NCBI GenBank assembly: GCA_033558025.1
Contig: JAUCEF010000101.1
Coordinates: 1 to 57,579, forward strand
Direction of reading: 5' to 3'
Length of the DNA: 57,579 nt
DNA from: Phytophthora sp. 'mugwort'
Lineage: Eukaryota; Oomycota; Peronosporomycetes; Peronosporales; Peronosporaceae
Shown: positions 11,469 to 20,521 of the stretch, in pieces
How the letters are laid out: each line of letters begins with the position of its first letter
How positions within the stretch are numbered: position 1 is the first letter of the stretch
Made by a program: the position numbers and the translations under genes
The notes under the pieces: model-generated
The model's database searches: none
What the model saw: the letters and a program-made list of their open reading frames with translations, nothing else
What the model was told of the DNA's origin: nothing

Positions 11469-12328
11469 TAGACTCCCGTCAATTCCTTTGAATTTCAATC
11501 TTGCGATTATACTTTTCAGGCGGAGTGCTTAACGCGTTAGCTGTTATATCTAAAAATTCTAAATATTAGCACTCATCGTTTACAGCATGGACTACCGGGG
11601 TCTCTAATCCCGTTCGCTACCCAAGCTTTCGTTTCTCAGTGTCAGTATATACCCAGATAATTGCCTTCGCCATAGGTCTTCCTTCTATTATCAACGTATT
11701 TTATCACTCCAATAGAAATTCCATTATCCTCTATTTATACTCCAGTTTATCAGTTTTGAAAAAATGTATAAAGTTGAGCTTTAATTTGTTTCTTTCAACT
11801 TAAAAAACTACCTACAAACCCTTTACGCCTAATCATCCCGAATAATGCTCGCTCCTCCCGTATTACCGCGGCTGCTGGCACGGGTATTAGCCGGAACTTC
11901 TTTTTTAAGTACTGTCATTTTCCTCCTTAATGAAAGAGCTTTACAACCTAATTAGCCGTCATCACCCACTCGGTATTGCTGGATCAAGCTTCCGCTCATT
12001 GTCCAAAATTCCCCACTGCTGCCTTTAAAAAAGTTTGGGCCGTGTCTCAGTCCCAATGTGGCTGATCATTCTTTCAAACCAGCTAAAGATAATAGGCTTG
12101 GTTGTCTATTAAACTACCAACTACCATAATCTTGCGCAAACTCATCTTTTAACGTTAAAAACTTTAATTAATTTATTCAGTATTTTTATAAAAATAATTA
12201 TTCTGAATTAAAAGGTAGATAATTCACGTGTTACTCACCCGTTCGCTATGTTTTAAAAACATTCAACTTGCATGTGTTAAGCATACCGATAGCATTTATT
12301 CTGAGCCAGGATCAAACTCTATTTAAGT
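10822..12328 (-). rRNA. rns: Small subunit ribosomal RNA, copy 1
   Basis: Read on the - strand, it begins near GAGTTTGATCCTGGCTCAG and carries the 16S hallmarks: the 530 loop (GCCAGCAGCCGCGGTAATAC), the 790 loop, the 900 region AATTCCTTTGAATTT complement, the 1400 decoding region with TTGTACACACCGCC, and GTCGTAACAAGGTAGTCGTAGGGGA near the 3' end. The anti-Shine-Dalgarno tail is absent. The only strongly degenerate part is an A/T-only expansion at about 10898-10985, at the place of helix 44. Ends are estimated to within about 10 bases. Confidence 0.97.
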
Positions 12329-12691
12329 TTTATATTAATTATTTAATATTAATTTTTAAAATAACAAATATTTAAAAATTTAATATTATAACATTCTTAT
12401 ATTAATTTTTGTCTTATATTGTCTTATATTGTCTTATATTGTCTTATATTGTCTTATATTGTCTTAAAGGATTAAAATTTTTTAATTTTTAAAAATTCAA
12501 TTAGTTATTAATAAAAATTTCTTTGTATCACGAAAAAAAAATATTATTTTTTGAAAAGGATCCCCCCCTAAATATGTTTTTGAATTTTTTGTTGAAAAGA
12601 TAAATATCTTTTTAACTTAACTATTTAAAGATATTTTATCTTTTTATCCTTTTTTTAATTTGTTTATCCTTTTTTTTTTTTAGATCTTTAT
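12329..12691. other. rns leader spacer between trnY and rns (repeated at 54471-54833)
   Basis: 363 bp without a gene. It holds the 10-bp tandem array at 12411-12466, a run of seven C at about 12553-12559 that is striking in this AT-rich DNA, and several repeats of ATCTTT/ATCCTTTTT in the part next to trnY. Since rns is read on the - strand, all of this lies immediately upstream of rns. It is the best candidate in the genome for a promoter or control region. Confidence 0.6.
12411..12466 (-). repeat. 10-bp tandem repeat array, 5.6 units, upstream of rns
   Basis: Five exact units of GTCTTATATT followed by GTCTTA. On the - strand, the sense strand of rns, each unit reads AATATAAGAC. The core ATATAAG matches the first seven bases of the budding-yeast mitochondrial promoter nonamer ATATAAGTA. 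The array ends about 83 bp upstream of the rns 5' end. A promoter or transcription factor array is inferred; replication slippage of a neutral sequence is the alternative. Both copies carry the same unit number. Confidence 0.6.
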
Positions 12692-12775
12692 TGGAGAAAG
12701 TAGGATTTGAACCTACGTAGAAAATATTTCAACAAATTTACAGTCTGCCGCTTTTAACCACTCAGCCATTTCTCC
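12692..12775 (-). tRNA. trnY(gua): tRNA-Tyr (GUA)
   Basis: Class II tRNA of 84 nt with a long variable arm, as in bacterial-type tRNA-Tyr. Acceptor GGAGAAA pairs with TTTCTCC. The anticodon is GTA. T arm GTAGG-TTCAAAT-CCTAC. Confidence 0.94.
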
Positions 12776-12792
12776 TAAAGATATTTTAAATA

Positions 12793-12864
12793 TGTGATTA
12801 ATGGGATTTGAACCCATAATATTTACTTGGAAGATAAAGGATTTACCAATTAATCTATAATCAC
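12793..12864 (-). tRNA. trnG(ucc): tRNA-Gly (UCC)
   Basis: Acceptor GTGATTA pairs with TAATCAC. Anticodon stem TTTAT/GTAAA encloses CTTCCAA, giving TCC. T arm ATGGG-TTCAAAT-CCCAT. One of two glycine tRNAs that flank orf186. Confidence 0.93.
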
Positions 12865-12925
12865 GTATATTTTTATTGTTTAAAAAATGTTTATTATTGT
12901 TTTAAAAAAGAAAAAGTGGAATAAA

Positions 12926-13485
12926 TTAATCCACTATTTCATAAGTATCAGGATCTAATCGATCGATATCATCTATACGTTCACCTGTTTCAACATCTAA
13001 ATAATGAAAATATCTATATAGATTCAGAGGATTTCCAGATCTTGTAATTTTTCTTTTTGGTGGTTTTGGTAAAGAGTCACTATCTGAATCAAAATTTAAA
13101 TCAGTTGAAAAATTACTAGGAAAATCGCTTGGGAAATTGTCGCTATCAAAAAAAAAAGCATCTAGAAATAAATAAAACAAAAAAGATAAAAAAAAAAAAC
13201 GAAAATAGTTGGCATATTATCGTCAATTCTTTTTAAAATACTTTTAGGTTTTTCTTCTTTTTTTAAAGCAGCTTCCTCAGCCTCAGTCTCTAAATCTATA
13301 AAATCTTCTAATAAAGTTATTTCAAGAGGTAAAAGAATTAAAATAAATTTAAAAATATTTTGAAAAAATTTAGGATGTATTTTTAATATATCTTGTATAA
13401 TTTTATATAGATTATAAGCAAAAAATATCCTTTTAATAATGTTAAAAAAAATCATAATTTTTATAAAGAAGTAAATAAATGTCAA
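12926..13485 (-). CDS. orf186, unidentified membrane protein, copy 1 with an apparent frameshift
   Basis: Same gene as 55068-55628. An A run at about 13188-13199 is one base shorter here, which breaks the frame in the second membrane segment and splits it into 13162-13485 and 12926-13180. Probably a homopolymer error; see the intact copy for the description. Confidence 0.6.
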
Positions 13486-13555
13486 TACTAATATTATTCC
13501 CTAATTAAAAAATGGAAATACCAAATACTGCCTTTGGGTACATTTATTTGAATTA

Positions 13556-13627
13556 AGCAAAAAAAGGGATTTGAACCCTCAACATTAACCTTGGCAAGGT
13601 TATACTCTACCATTGAGCTATTTTTGC
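13556..13627 (-). tRNA. trnG(gcc): tRNA-Gly (GCC)
   Basis: Acceptor GCAAAAA pairs with TTTTTGC. The anticodon loop gives GCC. T arm GAGGG-TTCAAAT-CCCTT. It lies between rpl5 and orf186. Confidence 0.93.
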
Positions 13628-13640
13628 TAATAAATTATTT

Positions 13641-14168
13641 TTATAATAAAAATAGTGAATTTAATAATAAAAATAATTCATAATGATTTTTTGCATTTGT
13701 ATGAATAGAAACATCTATTGGAGGTATATCTTTGAATTTTAAAAATTCAGTTTTTAATTCAAAAAAATCTAAAATATTTCGAATTTGAAAATTTAAAATA
13801 TTTTGATTTTTAAAATTAAAATTTATTTTAGTTAAATTTTGAAAAAGAAAAATCAAAATTTTTTCTAAAAAATTAAAAATATTTTTTTTTCTTAAAGTTA
13901 TTTTACAACCTATAATTGAATTTTTTTTGATTTTTAAAAAAATATTATTTTTTTTTGATTTTGTTATTATAGGTTTTTGATTTGTTATTAATTTTAAAAG
14001 TAAAATTATATTAATTAATTTTTTTTTTTCAATATTAGCGTTTTTAAAACCAATATTTAAACATATTTTACTTATTTTAGGTATTTCAAATATATTTTTA
14101 AAATTTAATTTTGTTAAAAGATCGTATATAGTAATATTTTGATAATGGATTTGTAAATTTTTTTTCAT
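13641..14168 (-). CDS. rpl5: Ribosomal protein L5 (uL5), copy 1
   Basis: Identical to 55784-56311, where it is described. Confidence 0.9.
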   Translation of the reverse strand: MKKNLQIHYQNITIYDLLTKLNFKNIFEIPKISKICLNIGFKNANIEKKKLINIILLLKLITNQKPIITKSKKNNIFLKIKKNSIIGCKITLRKKNIFNFLEKILIFLFQNLTKINFNFKNQNILNFQIRNILDFFELKTEFLKFKDIPPIDVSIHTNAKNHYELFLLLNSLFLL

Positions 14169-14174
14169 ATATTT

Positions 14175-14546
14175 TTATAAAATATTTGAAGCTAATGCTA
14201 ATATTTTGAAATTTTTTTTCTTCCGAAATTCAGAAGTAATCGGACCAAATATACGTGTTCCTAGGGGTTTATTTTGATTATTTAAAATAATTATACAATT
14301 TTTATCAAATTTTATTATATTACCTATTGTACTTTTTTTTTGATATGTTGTATGTATAATTAAAGCTTTAAATAAATCTCCTTTAATTATTTTAATTTTT
14401 TTTTTTTGATTTAAACGTAATTTTTTAGCAGAAATTAAAATTGTATCCCCAATTTTTCCAATTTTTTTTTTATAAATTTTTATACATTGTCCTATTTTAA
14501 TACCACTATTATCATTTACTTTTAATTTAGTTTGAATTTGAATCAT
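14175..14546 (-). CDS. rpl14: Ribosomal protein L14 (uL14), copy 1
   Basis: Identical to 56318-56689, where it is described. Confidence 0.96.
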   Translation of the reverse strand: MIQIQTKLKVNDNSGIKIGQCIKIYKKKIGKIGDTILISAKKLRLNQKKKIKIIKGDLFKALIIHTTYQKKSTIGNIIKFDKNCIIILNNQNKPLGTRIFGPITSEFRKKKNFKILALASNIL

Positions 14547-14568
14547 AAATTATATATTAATTTTAAAA

Positions 14569-14640
14569 TGATGAGAGTAGGATTTGAACCTACATCTTCA
14601 GATTATGAGCCTGATAAGTTACCTATTACTCTATCTCATC
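14569..14640 (-). tRNA. trnfM(cau): Initiator tRNA-Met (CAU)
   Basis: Acceptor GATGAGA pairs with TCTCATC. Anticodon arm TCAGG-CTCATAA-TCTGA. The D arm and anticodon arm closely resemble plant mitochondrial initiator tRNAs (TAGAGTAAT..., TCAGGCTCATAA). There are three CAU tRNAs in this genome, and assignment as initiator rests on that resemblance. Confidence 0.8.
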
Positions 14641-14658
14641 TTATATTTTCTTCCTTTT

Positions 14659-14733
14659 TCGGAAGAAAAGGATTTGAACCTTTGATCTTCTGTTCCCAAA
14701 ACAGACGCATTAGCCAGACTATGCTACCTTCCG
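14659..14733 (-). tRNA. trnP(ugg): tRNA-Pro (UGG)
   Basis: Acceptor CGGAAGG pairs with TCTTCCG. Anticodon stem TCTGT/ACAGA encloses TTTGGGA, giving TGG. T arm AAAGG-TTCAAAT-CCTTT. Confidence 0.93.
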
Positions 14734-14745
14734 TTTAAAGATAAT

Positions 14746-14815
14746 TAATGATGGTAGGATTTGAACCTACAACATTAGGATTGATTCCCACGCTCTACCA
14801 TTAAACTACATCATC
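14746..14815 (-). tRNA. trnM(cau): Elongator tRNA-Met (CAU), copy 1 with damaged anticodon loop
   Basis: Same gene as 56889-56960, but two bases are missing at about 14783, exactly in the anticodon (CAT is lost). The other copy is a complete 72-nt tRNA with loop ATCATAA. The deletion is almost certainly a sequencing error in this contig end. Confidence 0.75.
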
Positions 14816-14839
14816 TTATTAATACTTTATTAATAAAAT

Positions 14840-14928
14840 AAGTCGAAGTGGGATTTGAACCCACGAGTTAATAAATTAACTGATAGTTTAGCAAACTACT
14901 GCCTTAAACCTGACTTGGCTATTCGACC
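14840..14928 (-). tRNA. trnS(gcu): tRNA-Ser (GCU)
   Basis: Class II tRNA of 89 nt with long variable arm. Acceptor GGTCGAA pairs with TTCGACT. Anticodon stem GTAGT/ACTAT encloses TTGCTAA, giving GCT for AGY codons. Confidence 0.93.
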
Positions 14929-14940
14929 TAAAATATAAAA

Positions 14941-15012
14941 CTTCTTTGATAGGATTTGAACCTACAACCTAATGGTTAACAGCCATTTGCTCTACCGTTG
15001 AGCTACAAAGAA
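14941..15012 (-). tRNA. trnN(guu): tRNA-Asn (GUU)
   Basis: Acceptor TTCTTTG pairs with CAAAGAA. Anticodon stem AATGG/CCATT encloses CTGTTAA, giving GTT. It follows the 3' end of rnl on the same strand. Confidence 0.94.
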
Positions 15013-15029
15013 ATAATTATATTTTAATT

Positions 15030-15322
15030 TTTAAAACTTTTAGTATTTTTAAGCTAAATATTTTACAATACTTATACTTAAAACCTATTAATGTAATCAT
15101 CTTTTACAGTTTTTATATGAAAAATTTTTAAGAATGGTTTCTTACTTAGATGCTTTCAGTAATTATCCAAAATAAATTTAGCTACTCGGCTATGCCTCTC
15201 AACAACCGATACACCAGAGATTTACCCTTCTCGGTCCTCTCGTACTAGAGTTAGATTCTTGCATTTTTCAAAATATCTATAGAAGATAGGAACCAAACTG
15301 TCTCACGACGTTCTAAACCCAA

Positions 15323-15362
<40 letters not shown>

Positions 15363-15440
15363 AACCTTCTTCAGCTCCAGGATGTGATGAGTCGACATCG
15401 AGGTGCCAAACGACTCCGTCGATAGGAGCTCTTAGGAGTC

Positions 15441-15483
<43 letters not shown>

Positions 15484-15919
15484 AATCTTTCCACAAAGAA
15501 TTATCGGATCACTATGACCGACTTTCGTCCCTGTTTGATATGTCTATCTTACAGTCAAGCAAGCTTTTACCATTATGCTCTACAATTGATAATATTATCC
15601 AATTTGAGCTTACCTTTGTACACCTCCGTTACTCTTTAGGAGGTGACCGCCCCAGTCAAACTACCAACCATACAATGTCTATTTAAAAAATATTAGTTAT
15701 TTATTTTAATAAGAGTGGTATTTCAAGAATATCTATACAATTTACTAGCGTAAAGGTTTAAAAGATTACCACTTATACTACACATATTAGATAAAATAAC
15801 AATATAAAGATGTAGTAAAGGTTCACGGGGTCTTTCCGTCTAACTATAGAAAATCCGCATCTTCACGGATAATTCAAATTCACTGAGTCTATATTGGAGA
15901 CAGCGGGGATGTCGTTACA

Positions 15920-15976
<57 letters not shown>

Positions 15977-16034
15977 GAGTTACGGCCGCCGTTTACTGGG
16001 ACTTCCATTTAATGCGCAAACATTTCCTTTTAAT

Positions 16035-16072
<38 letters not shown>

Positions 16073-17675
16073 GTTACCATTTAGCAGAGTCCTAAGTTTT
16101 TATTAAACAGTCGCAACCCCCTATTTTGTGACACCTAATTATTAAAAATAATTAGGTACTTTTTATCCCGAAGTTACAAAGTCATTTTGCCGAGTTCCTT
16201 CAATATAGTTCTCTCATTCACCTTAGTCTACTCGACCTATCCACCTGTGTCGGTTTAGGGTACGGTTTTTAATTAAAAAAGCTATTTCCTGAAAAATTAA
16301 AAATTTTTGTCACTTTTTTAAAAAAATTTAATTTAAAAATTATCCCATCAAAATCTGCTTTCGTCAAATCTTTCTTAGGGGCCGTTTCACTCTATGTAAT
16401 ACATCTTAACATAGAAACCCTTGGATTTACGGTGATAACGATTTATATTCGTTATTTTTTGTTACTAATGCCAGCATTTTCTTTTCTGATATCTTCAACA
16501 TATTTCACAATATATCTTTATTAACATACAGAATGTTCCGCTACCGTTTTATTAAAAATAAAACTTGCCGCTTCGGTAAATTTCTTAAGTCTCGATACAT
16601 TTTAGGCGCAAAAAAACTAGACCAATGAGCTATTACGCTTTCTTTAAAGGATGGCTGCTTCCAAGCCTACCTATGGGTTGTAATCATTTTTTCACTTCCT
16701 TTTTCACTTAGAATATTATTTAGAGACCTTAGCGATCAATCTGGGCTGTTTCCCTTTTGACAAAAGACCTTAGCGCCTAATGTCTGTCTATTTAAATTAC
16801 TTTTTTTTGTATTCGGAGTTTCCAAGAATTCAGTAAGTTTTTACACCCCCTAGCTCAATGAGTGCTCTACCCCAAAAAAAGATTTTAAATGCTCTACTTC
16901 AATAGATTTCGCGGAAAACCAGCTATCTCTGAGTTTGATTAGCCTTTCACTCCTAACCACAAATCATCTCCATATTTTGCCACATATGTGAGTTCGATCC
17001 TTCAAATAGTTTTACCTATTTTTCAATCTGTTCATGGTTAGATCACTCAGTTTCGGGTCTTATTTATATAACTAAAAAGCTTTTTAAAACTTGATTTATC
17101 TACGCCTACTTTATTAAATTAAGCTTGCTATAAAAATAAACTTGCTGGCCCATTATGCAAAAGGTACACTGTTACTTTTTAAAAAAGTTTCAATTGATTG
17201 TTAACATTAAGTTTCAGAATTATTTCAAACTCAAAAGTTCTTTTTCACCTTTCCTTTACAGTACTTGTCCACTATCGATCATTAATTTTTAAAAGGTTTT
17301 GAGGGTGGTTCCCCAATATTCAAAAAGGCTTACACATAACCCTTTTTACTATTATAAAAACAATTATTATTCTACAGGACTTTCACCTTTTTAAGTAAAT
17401 TTTTCAAAATTTTTCAAATATTTTTTTATTTTTATAAACCTAATTTCCATTTTCACTCGTCATTACTAACGGAATCTCGTTTGATTTTTTTAACAGTTAC
17501 TTAGATATTTCAATTCACTGTTTTTAAAATTTTCACAAAAAAAAAGTTTTCTTTAGGAAATTTTTATTTCAAAATAAAATATTATTTAATAAAACTTTTC
17601 GCATTTTTTACGTCCTAAAAATCAAATTAATGCCAAGGCATCCACTTAATGCTTTTATTATTATTTATACTTAAA
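15030..17675 (-). rRNA. rnl: Large subunit ribosomal RNA
   Basis: Bacterial-type 23S rRNA read on the - strand. Recognisable parts on the + strand complement include the peptidyl-transferase and sarcin-ricin region (about 15180-15560: CTCGTACTAG..., TTATCCCCGGAGTACC), domain IV around 15830-16030, and the 5' start near 17640 (GTGGATGCCTTGGCATT on the - strand). Length about 2.65 kb. Ends are estimated. No intron is evident. It separates orf250 from the tRNA cluster and is followed by trnN. Confidence 0.97.
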
Positions 17676-17696
17676 CCATATAAATGGTTTAAATTT

Positions 17697-18449
17697 TTAT
17701 TTTTTTTTCAAATATTCATTAATTAATTTTAAATTTAAATGAAAAGGATATAAAATTGTTTTATAAGAAGGTTCTTTAAAAAACATACCTGTTTTTATTT
17801 TTTTATTTCTATGTAAATAAGAAGTTATTAAAGGTTTTGATGGTTTTTTTTCACCTAAAATATAATAAATATTATTTTTATAAGAATATTTGTTATTTTT
17901 TTGATAAGGATATTTATTATAACGTTTATAAGAAGAAGAATATTTATTCTTTTCTTGATTAAAATGCTGTTTATAAAATTTTTTATCTCCTTTCAAACTA
18001 TTATTTTTTTGAAAATTTCTAGTTCTTTGAAAACCTTCATTTTTTTGAAAATTTCTATTTTTTTGAAAACCTTCATTTTTTTGAAAATTTCTATTTTTTT
18101 GAAAATTTCTATTTTTTTGAAAACCTTCATTTTTTTGAAAATTTCTATTTTTTTGAAAACCTTCATTTTTTTGAAAATTTCTATTTTTTTGAAAACCTTC
18201 ATTTTTTTGAAAATTTCTAGTTCTTTGAAAACCTTCATTTTTTTGAAAATTTCTAGTTCTTTGAAAATCTTCGTTTTTTTGAAAATTTCTAGTTCTTTGA
18301 AAATCTTCGTTTTTTTGAGAATTTTTATTTTTTTGAAAATTTCTATTTTTTTGAAAACCTTCGTTTTTTTGAGAATTTCTATTTTTTTGAAAACCCTCGT
18401 TTTTTTGAGAATTTTTATTTCTTTGAAAATTTTTATTATCCTTTTGCAT
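17697..18449 (-). CDS. orf250, hexapeptide-repeat basic protein of unknown function
   Basis: I do not recognise a family. Residues 8-151 are 24 tandem hexads of the form F-Q-K-N-E/R-G/N, often alternating FQKNEG and FQKNRN, with F to S, KN to RT and G to D variants. Residues 152-250 are non-repetitive and basic, rich in Tyr, Lys and Asn, ending in EPSYKTILYPFHLNLKLIN. It has no membrane segment. It starts two bases after the rps4 stop and is the last gene before rnl, so it is likely co-transcribed with the ribosomal proteins. The open frame survives through 24 repeats, which argues that it is translated. An RNA- or ribosome-associated role is a guess from charge and context. Confidence 0.65.
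   Translation of the reverse strand: MQKDNKNFQRNKNSQKNEGFQKNRNSQKNEGFQKNRNFQKNKNSQKNEDFQRTRNFQKNEDFQRTRNFQKNEGFQRTRNFQKNEGFQKNRNFQKNEGFQKNRNFQKNEGFQKNRNFQKNRNFQKNEGFQKNRNFQKNEGFQRTRNFQKNNSLKGDKKFYKQHFNQEKNKYSSSYKRYNKYPYQKNNKYSYKNNIYYILGEKKPSKPLITSYLHRNKKIKTGMFFKEPSYKTILYPFHLNLKLINEYLKKK
17997..18428 (-). repeat. 18-bp minisatellite inside orf250
   Basis: 24 units of 18 bp, in phase with the reading frame, encode the hexapeptide repeats. Many neighbouring units pair into 36-bp higher-order units. Units near the gene start are more diverged (RT, ED and SQ variants) and those in the middle are nearly identical, a pattern expected from recent slippage or unequal exchange. Unit number is likely to vary between strains and may be misassembled. 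Confidence 0.85.
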
Positions 18450-18451
18450 AT

Positions 18452-18913
18452 TTATTTAATAATATGAATAATATCACCTTTATGTAATATAAAATTAGAT
18501 TTACTTATAATTTTATTATTAACCTTAATTTTTTTATGATTAATTAATTGTTTTGCTTGAAAAATAGTTTTAACTAATTTTAATCTTACAAGATTTATAT
18601 CTAAGCGACTTTCTAATAAAATTACAAATTTTTTAAAGATATTTATTTTATTATCTTTTTTTAATAATTTTTGAAATAAATTTTTTAATTGATATTCATG
18701 AATACATCCATAAAAATTCCGAAATTGTTGTTTTTCAAATAATCTTTTTTGAAAAAATTTTTTACGTTTTTCAGGTTTTATTTCTTTTCGATATCTTAAT
18801 TTTTTTTTAAATAAATTCCATTTTTTTGATTTTAATTTTAATAAGTTTAAATTTTTATGTATGTTCCTATTATTTTGAAAACATATTTTATTTCTCGGTC
18901 TTAATTTATTCAT
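18452..18913 (-). CDS. rps4: Ribosomal protein S4 (uS4)
   Basis: 153 residues, shorter than the bacterial protein of about 205. The N-terminal part is basic and diverged. The C-terminal S4 RNA-binding domain is clear (about residues 93-152: LLESRLDINLVRL, QAKQLINHKKIKVNN, GDIIHI). The protein binds 16S rRNA early in small-subunit assembly. It is 8 bp downstream of rps2 and 2 bp upstream of orf250. Confidence 0.88.
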   Translation of the reverse strand: MNKLRPRNKICFQNNRNIHKNLNLLKLKSKKWNLFKKKLRYRKEIKPEKRKKFFQKRLFEKQQFRNFYGCIHEYQLKNLFQKLLKKDNKINIFKKFVILLESRLDINLVRLKLVKTIFQAKQLINHKKIKVNNKIISKSNFILHKGDIIHIIK

Positions 18914-18921
18914 CTTATTTA

Positions 18922-19515
18922 TTAAAATATTTTACGTAATAAATACATTAAAGTATATATTGATTGAATATTTTTAGAATTCATTACTACAGGATAATTA
19001 ATATTTTGTATAGTTTGACTTGTATTTACTAATGAAATAGTAGGAATTTTTAAAACAGAAAGTTCTTGATTTAAAAAAGTATCTTTTACAGAACTTTTTA
19101 TAACTAAAATTAATTTAATTTCATTTTCTTTTAATAAATAATTAATTATCTTATTAAATGTTGTATTCATAATTTTATTAGTAATTAAACCATTTACCCA
19201 TTCTTTTGTAAAAAAAATGATATTTGGATTTTTTTTTATAAAAGATGTAGTTAATAAAAATTTAATTTCATTATCATTCCCTATTATTAAAATTTTTTCA
19301 TTTTTTTTTAATATAATTTTAGTTAAATTAAATATACGTTTTAAAAAAAATGAAACATTTTTTAAATTAATTATAGTATAATCATGTCTACTTCCAAATA
19401 TAAAAGATAATAATTCTTTATTTGTATCTATTAAAGATTCTCCATACATATTTTTTGATTTAAATAATAAATTTAATAAAATATTATTATGTTTTTTTTT
19501 TTTTTTTTGTATCAT
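18922..19515 (-). CDS. rps2: Ribosomal protein S2 (uS2)
   Basis: 197 residues. It matches S2 by order and motif: a basic start, the segment SRHDYTIINLKN, the FFTKEWVNGLITN stretch corresponding to the bacterial RWLGGMLTN region, and the late motif LKIPTISLVNTSQ, equivalent to the bacterial segment ending in GIVDTN. It lies between rpl6 and rps4, a common order in stramenopile mtDNA. Confidence 0.88.
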   Translation of the reverse strand: MIQKKKKKHNNILLNLLFKSKNMYGESLIDTNKELLSFIFGSRHDYTIINLKNVSFFLKRIFNLTKIILKKNEKILIIGNDNEIKFLLTTSFIKKNPNIIFFTKEWVNGLITNKIMNTTFNKIINYLLKENEIKLILVIKSSVKDTFLNQELSVLKIPTISLVNTSQTIQNINYPVVMNSKNIQSIYTLMYLLRKIF

Positions 19516-19521
19516 ATTTAA

Positions 19522-20127
19522 TTATTTTTTACTTTTTTTTCCCTCTTTTTGTAAAATTTTTTCATTTTTTAATAATAAACCTTTTCCTTTATATGGTTCA
19601 GGTTTTTTATGATTTTTAATATAATGTACAAATTGATGTAAAAAAATATAATCGATACTACTAAAAATTAAAGTATTTGTTTGATTAATAATTTCAATAT
19701 TTAATGGAATTGGAATTCTAATATTATGACTAAAACCTAATTTTAAAATTAAAGTATTATTTTCAATAAAAGCTTTAAAACCTATACCTTTTAATATTAA
19801 ATTAATTTTAAAACCTTGTAAAACACCTTTTATTTTTATTTTTATTAATTTATTGTATAAATTTAAAATACTTTTTTTTTTTTTATTTTTATTAACAATA
19901 ATTAATAATTTATTTTTTTTTATAAAAAAATATAAATCATTAATTATTGTTAAAGATAATAAACCTAAAGATGTTTCAAAAAAAATTATTTTATTATTAC
20001 TATAAATTTTTAAATCTGTTGGAAAAATAAAAGTTTTATCAATAAAAAATAAATTAATATTTCCTAAAGAACTTTTAAAAAAATTTTTATTTTTTAATTT
20101 AACATTTTTTTTTATTATTTTTATCAT
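19522..20127 (-). CDS. rpl6: Ribosomal protein L6 (uL6)
   Basis: 201 residues. Two L6 repeats are visible; the second carries LGFSHNIRIPIP (bacterial LGYSHP...P) and the C-terminal signature PEPYKGKGLLLKNEKILQKEGK, equivalent to PEPYKGKGIRY..E...RKEGK. It is a large-subunit protein near the sarcin-ricin loop. It is 6 bp from rps8 and 6 bp from rps2, consistent with an operon. Confidence 0.95.
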   Translation of the reverse strand: MIKIIKKNVKLKNKNFFKSSLGNINLFFIDKTFIFPTDLKIYSNNKIIFFETSLGLLSLTIINDLYFFIKKNKLLIIVNKNKKKKSILNLYNKLIKIKIKGVLQGFKINLILKGIGFKAFIENNTLILKLGFSHNIRIPIPLNIEIINQTNTLIFSSIDYIFLHQFVHYIKNHKKPEPYKGKGLLLKNEKILQKEGKKSKK

Positions 20128-20133
20128 AATTTT

Positions 20134-20514
20134 TTAAATAATTTTACAAATCAATTCACCACCAACATTTAATTTTTTAGCTTGTAAATCTGTTAAAATA
20201 CCAATAGATGTTGAAAGAATATAAAATCCTGTTTTTTTTTTATATAAATCCTTATTAGCAATATATAAACGTTTTCCCGGTTTTGATAAACGTTTTATTT
20301 CAGTAATAACTGCTTTATTTTTTCTATATTTTAAATAAATCTCTAATTGATTTTTGGAATTTATCTTATAACTTTTTATAAAACCTTCTTTAATTAAGAT
20401 ATTTAAAATATTTATACTTTGTTTTGATTTTTGTTGTACTATTTTTGATTTTTTTACTAAATAACCATTTTTTATTTTTGAAAATAAATTGGAAAGAGTA
20501 TCTGTTATAATCAT
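20134..20514 (-). CDS. rps8: Ribosomal protein S8 (uS8)
   Basis: 126 residues, close to the family length of about 130. It begins ITDTLSNLFSKIKNG like bacterial S8 (DPIADMLTRIRNG), has RLSKPGKRLYI (bacterial SKPGLRVY), and ends in GILTDLQAKKLNVGGELIC, the S8 C-terminal signature. It binds the central domain of the small-subunit rRNA. Confidence 0.96.
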   Translation of the reverse strand: MIITDTLSNLFSKIKNGYLVKKSKIVQQKSKQSINILNILIKEGFIKSYKINSKNQLEIYLKYRKNKAVITEIKRLSKPGKRLYIANKDLYKKKTGFYILSTSIGILTDLQAKKLNVGGELICKII

Positions 20515-20521
20515 AATTAAA

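Noticed and set aside
14532..14738. 68-codon + strand ORF (also 56675-56881)
   Set aside because: It is the antisense of rpl14's start plus trnfM and trnP; the GFEPT-like peptides are translations of tRNA T arms.
17997..18428. CRISPR-like array
   Set aside because: Direct 18-bp units without unique spacers, in phase with a reading frame; mitochondrial context.
17901..18467. 188-codon + strand ORF opposite orf250, and an 81-codon - strand ORF in another frame
   Set aside because: Both are translations of the same 18-bp minisatellite in other frames. The orf250 frame is preferred because it fits after rps4 and has a non-repetitive end.
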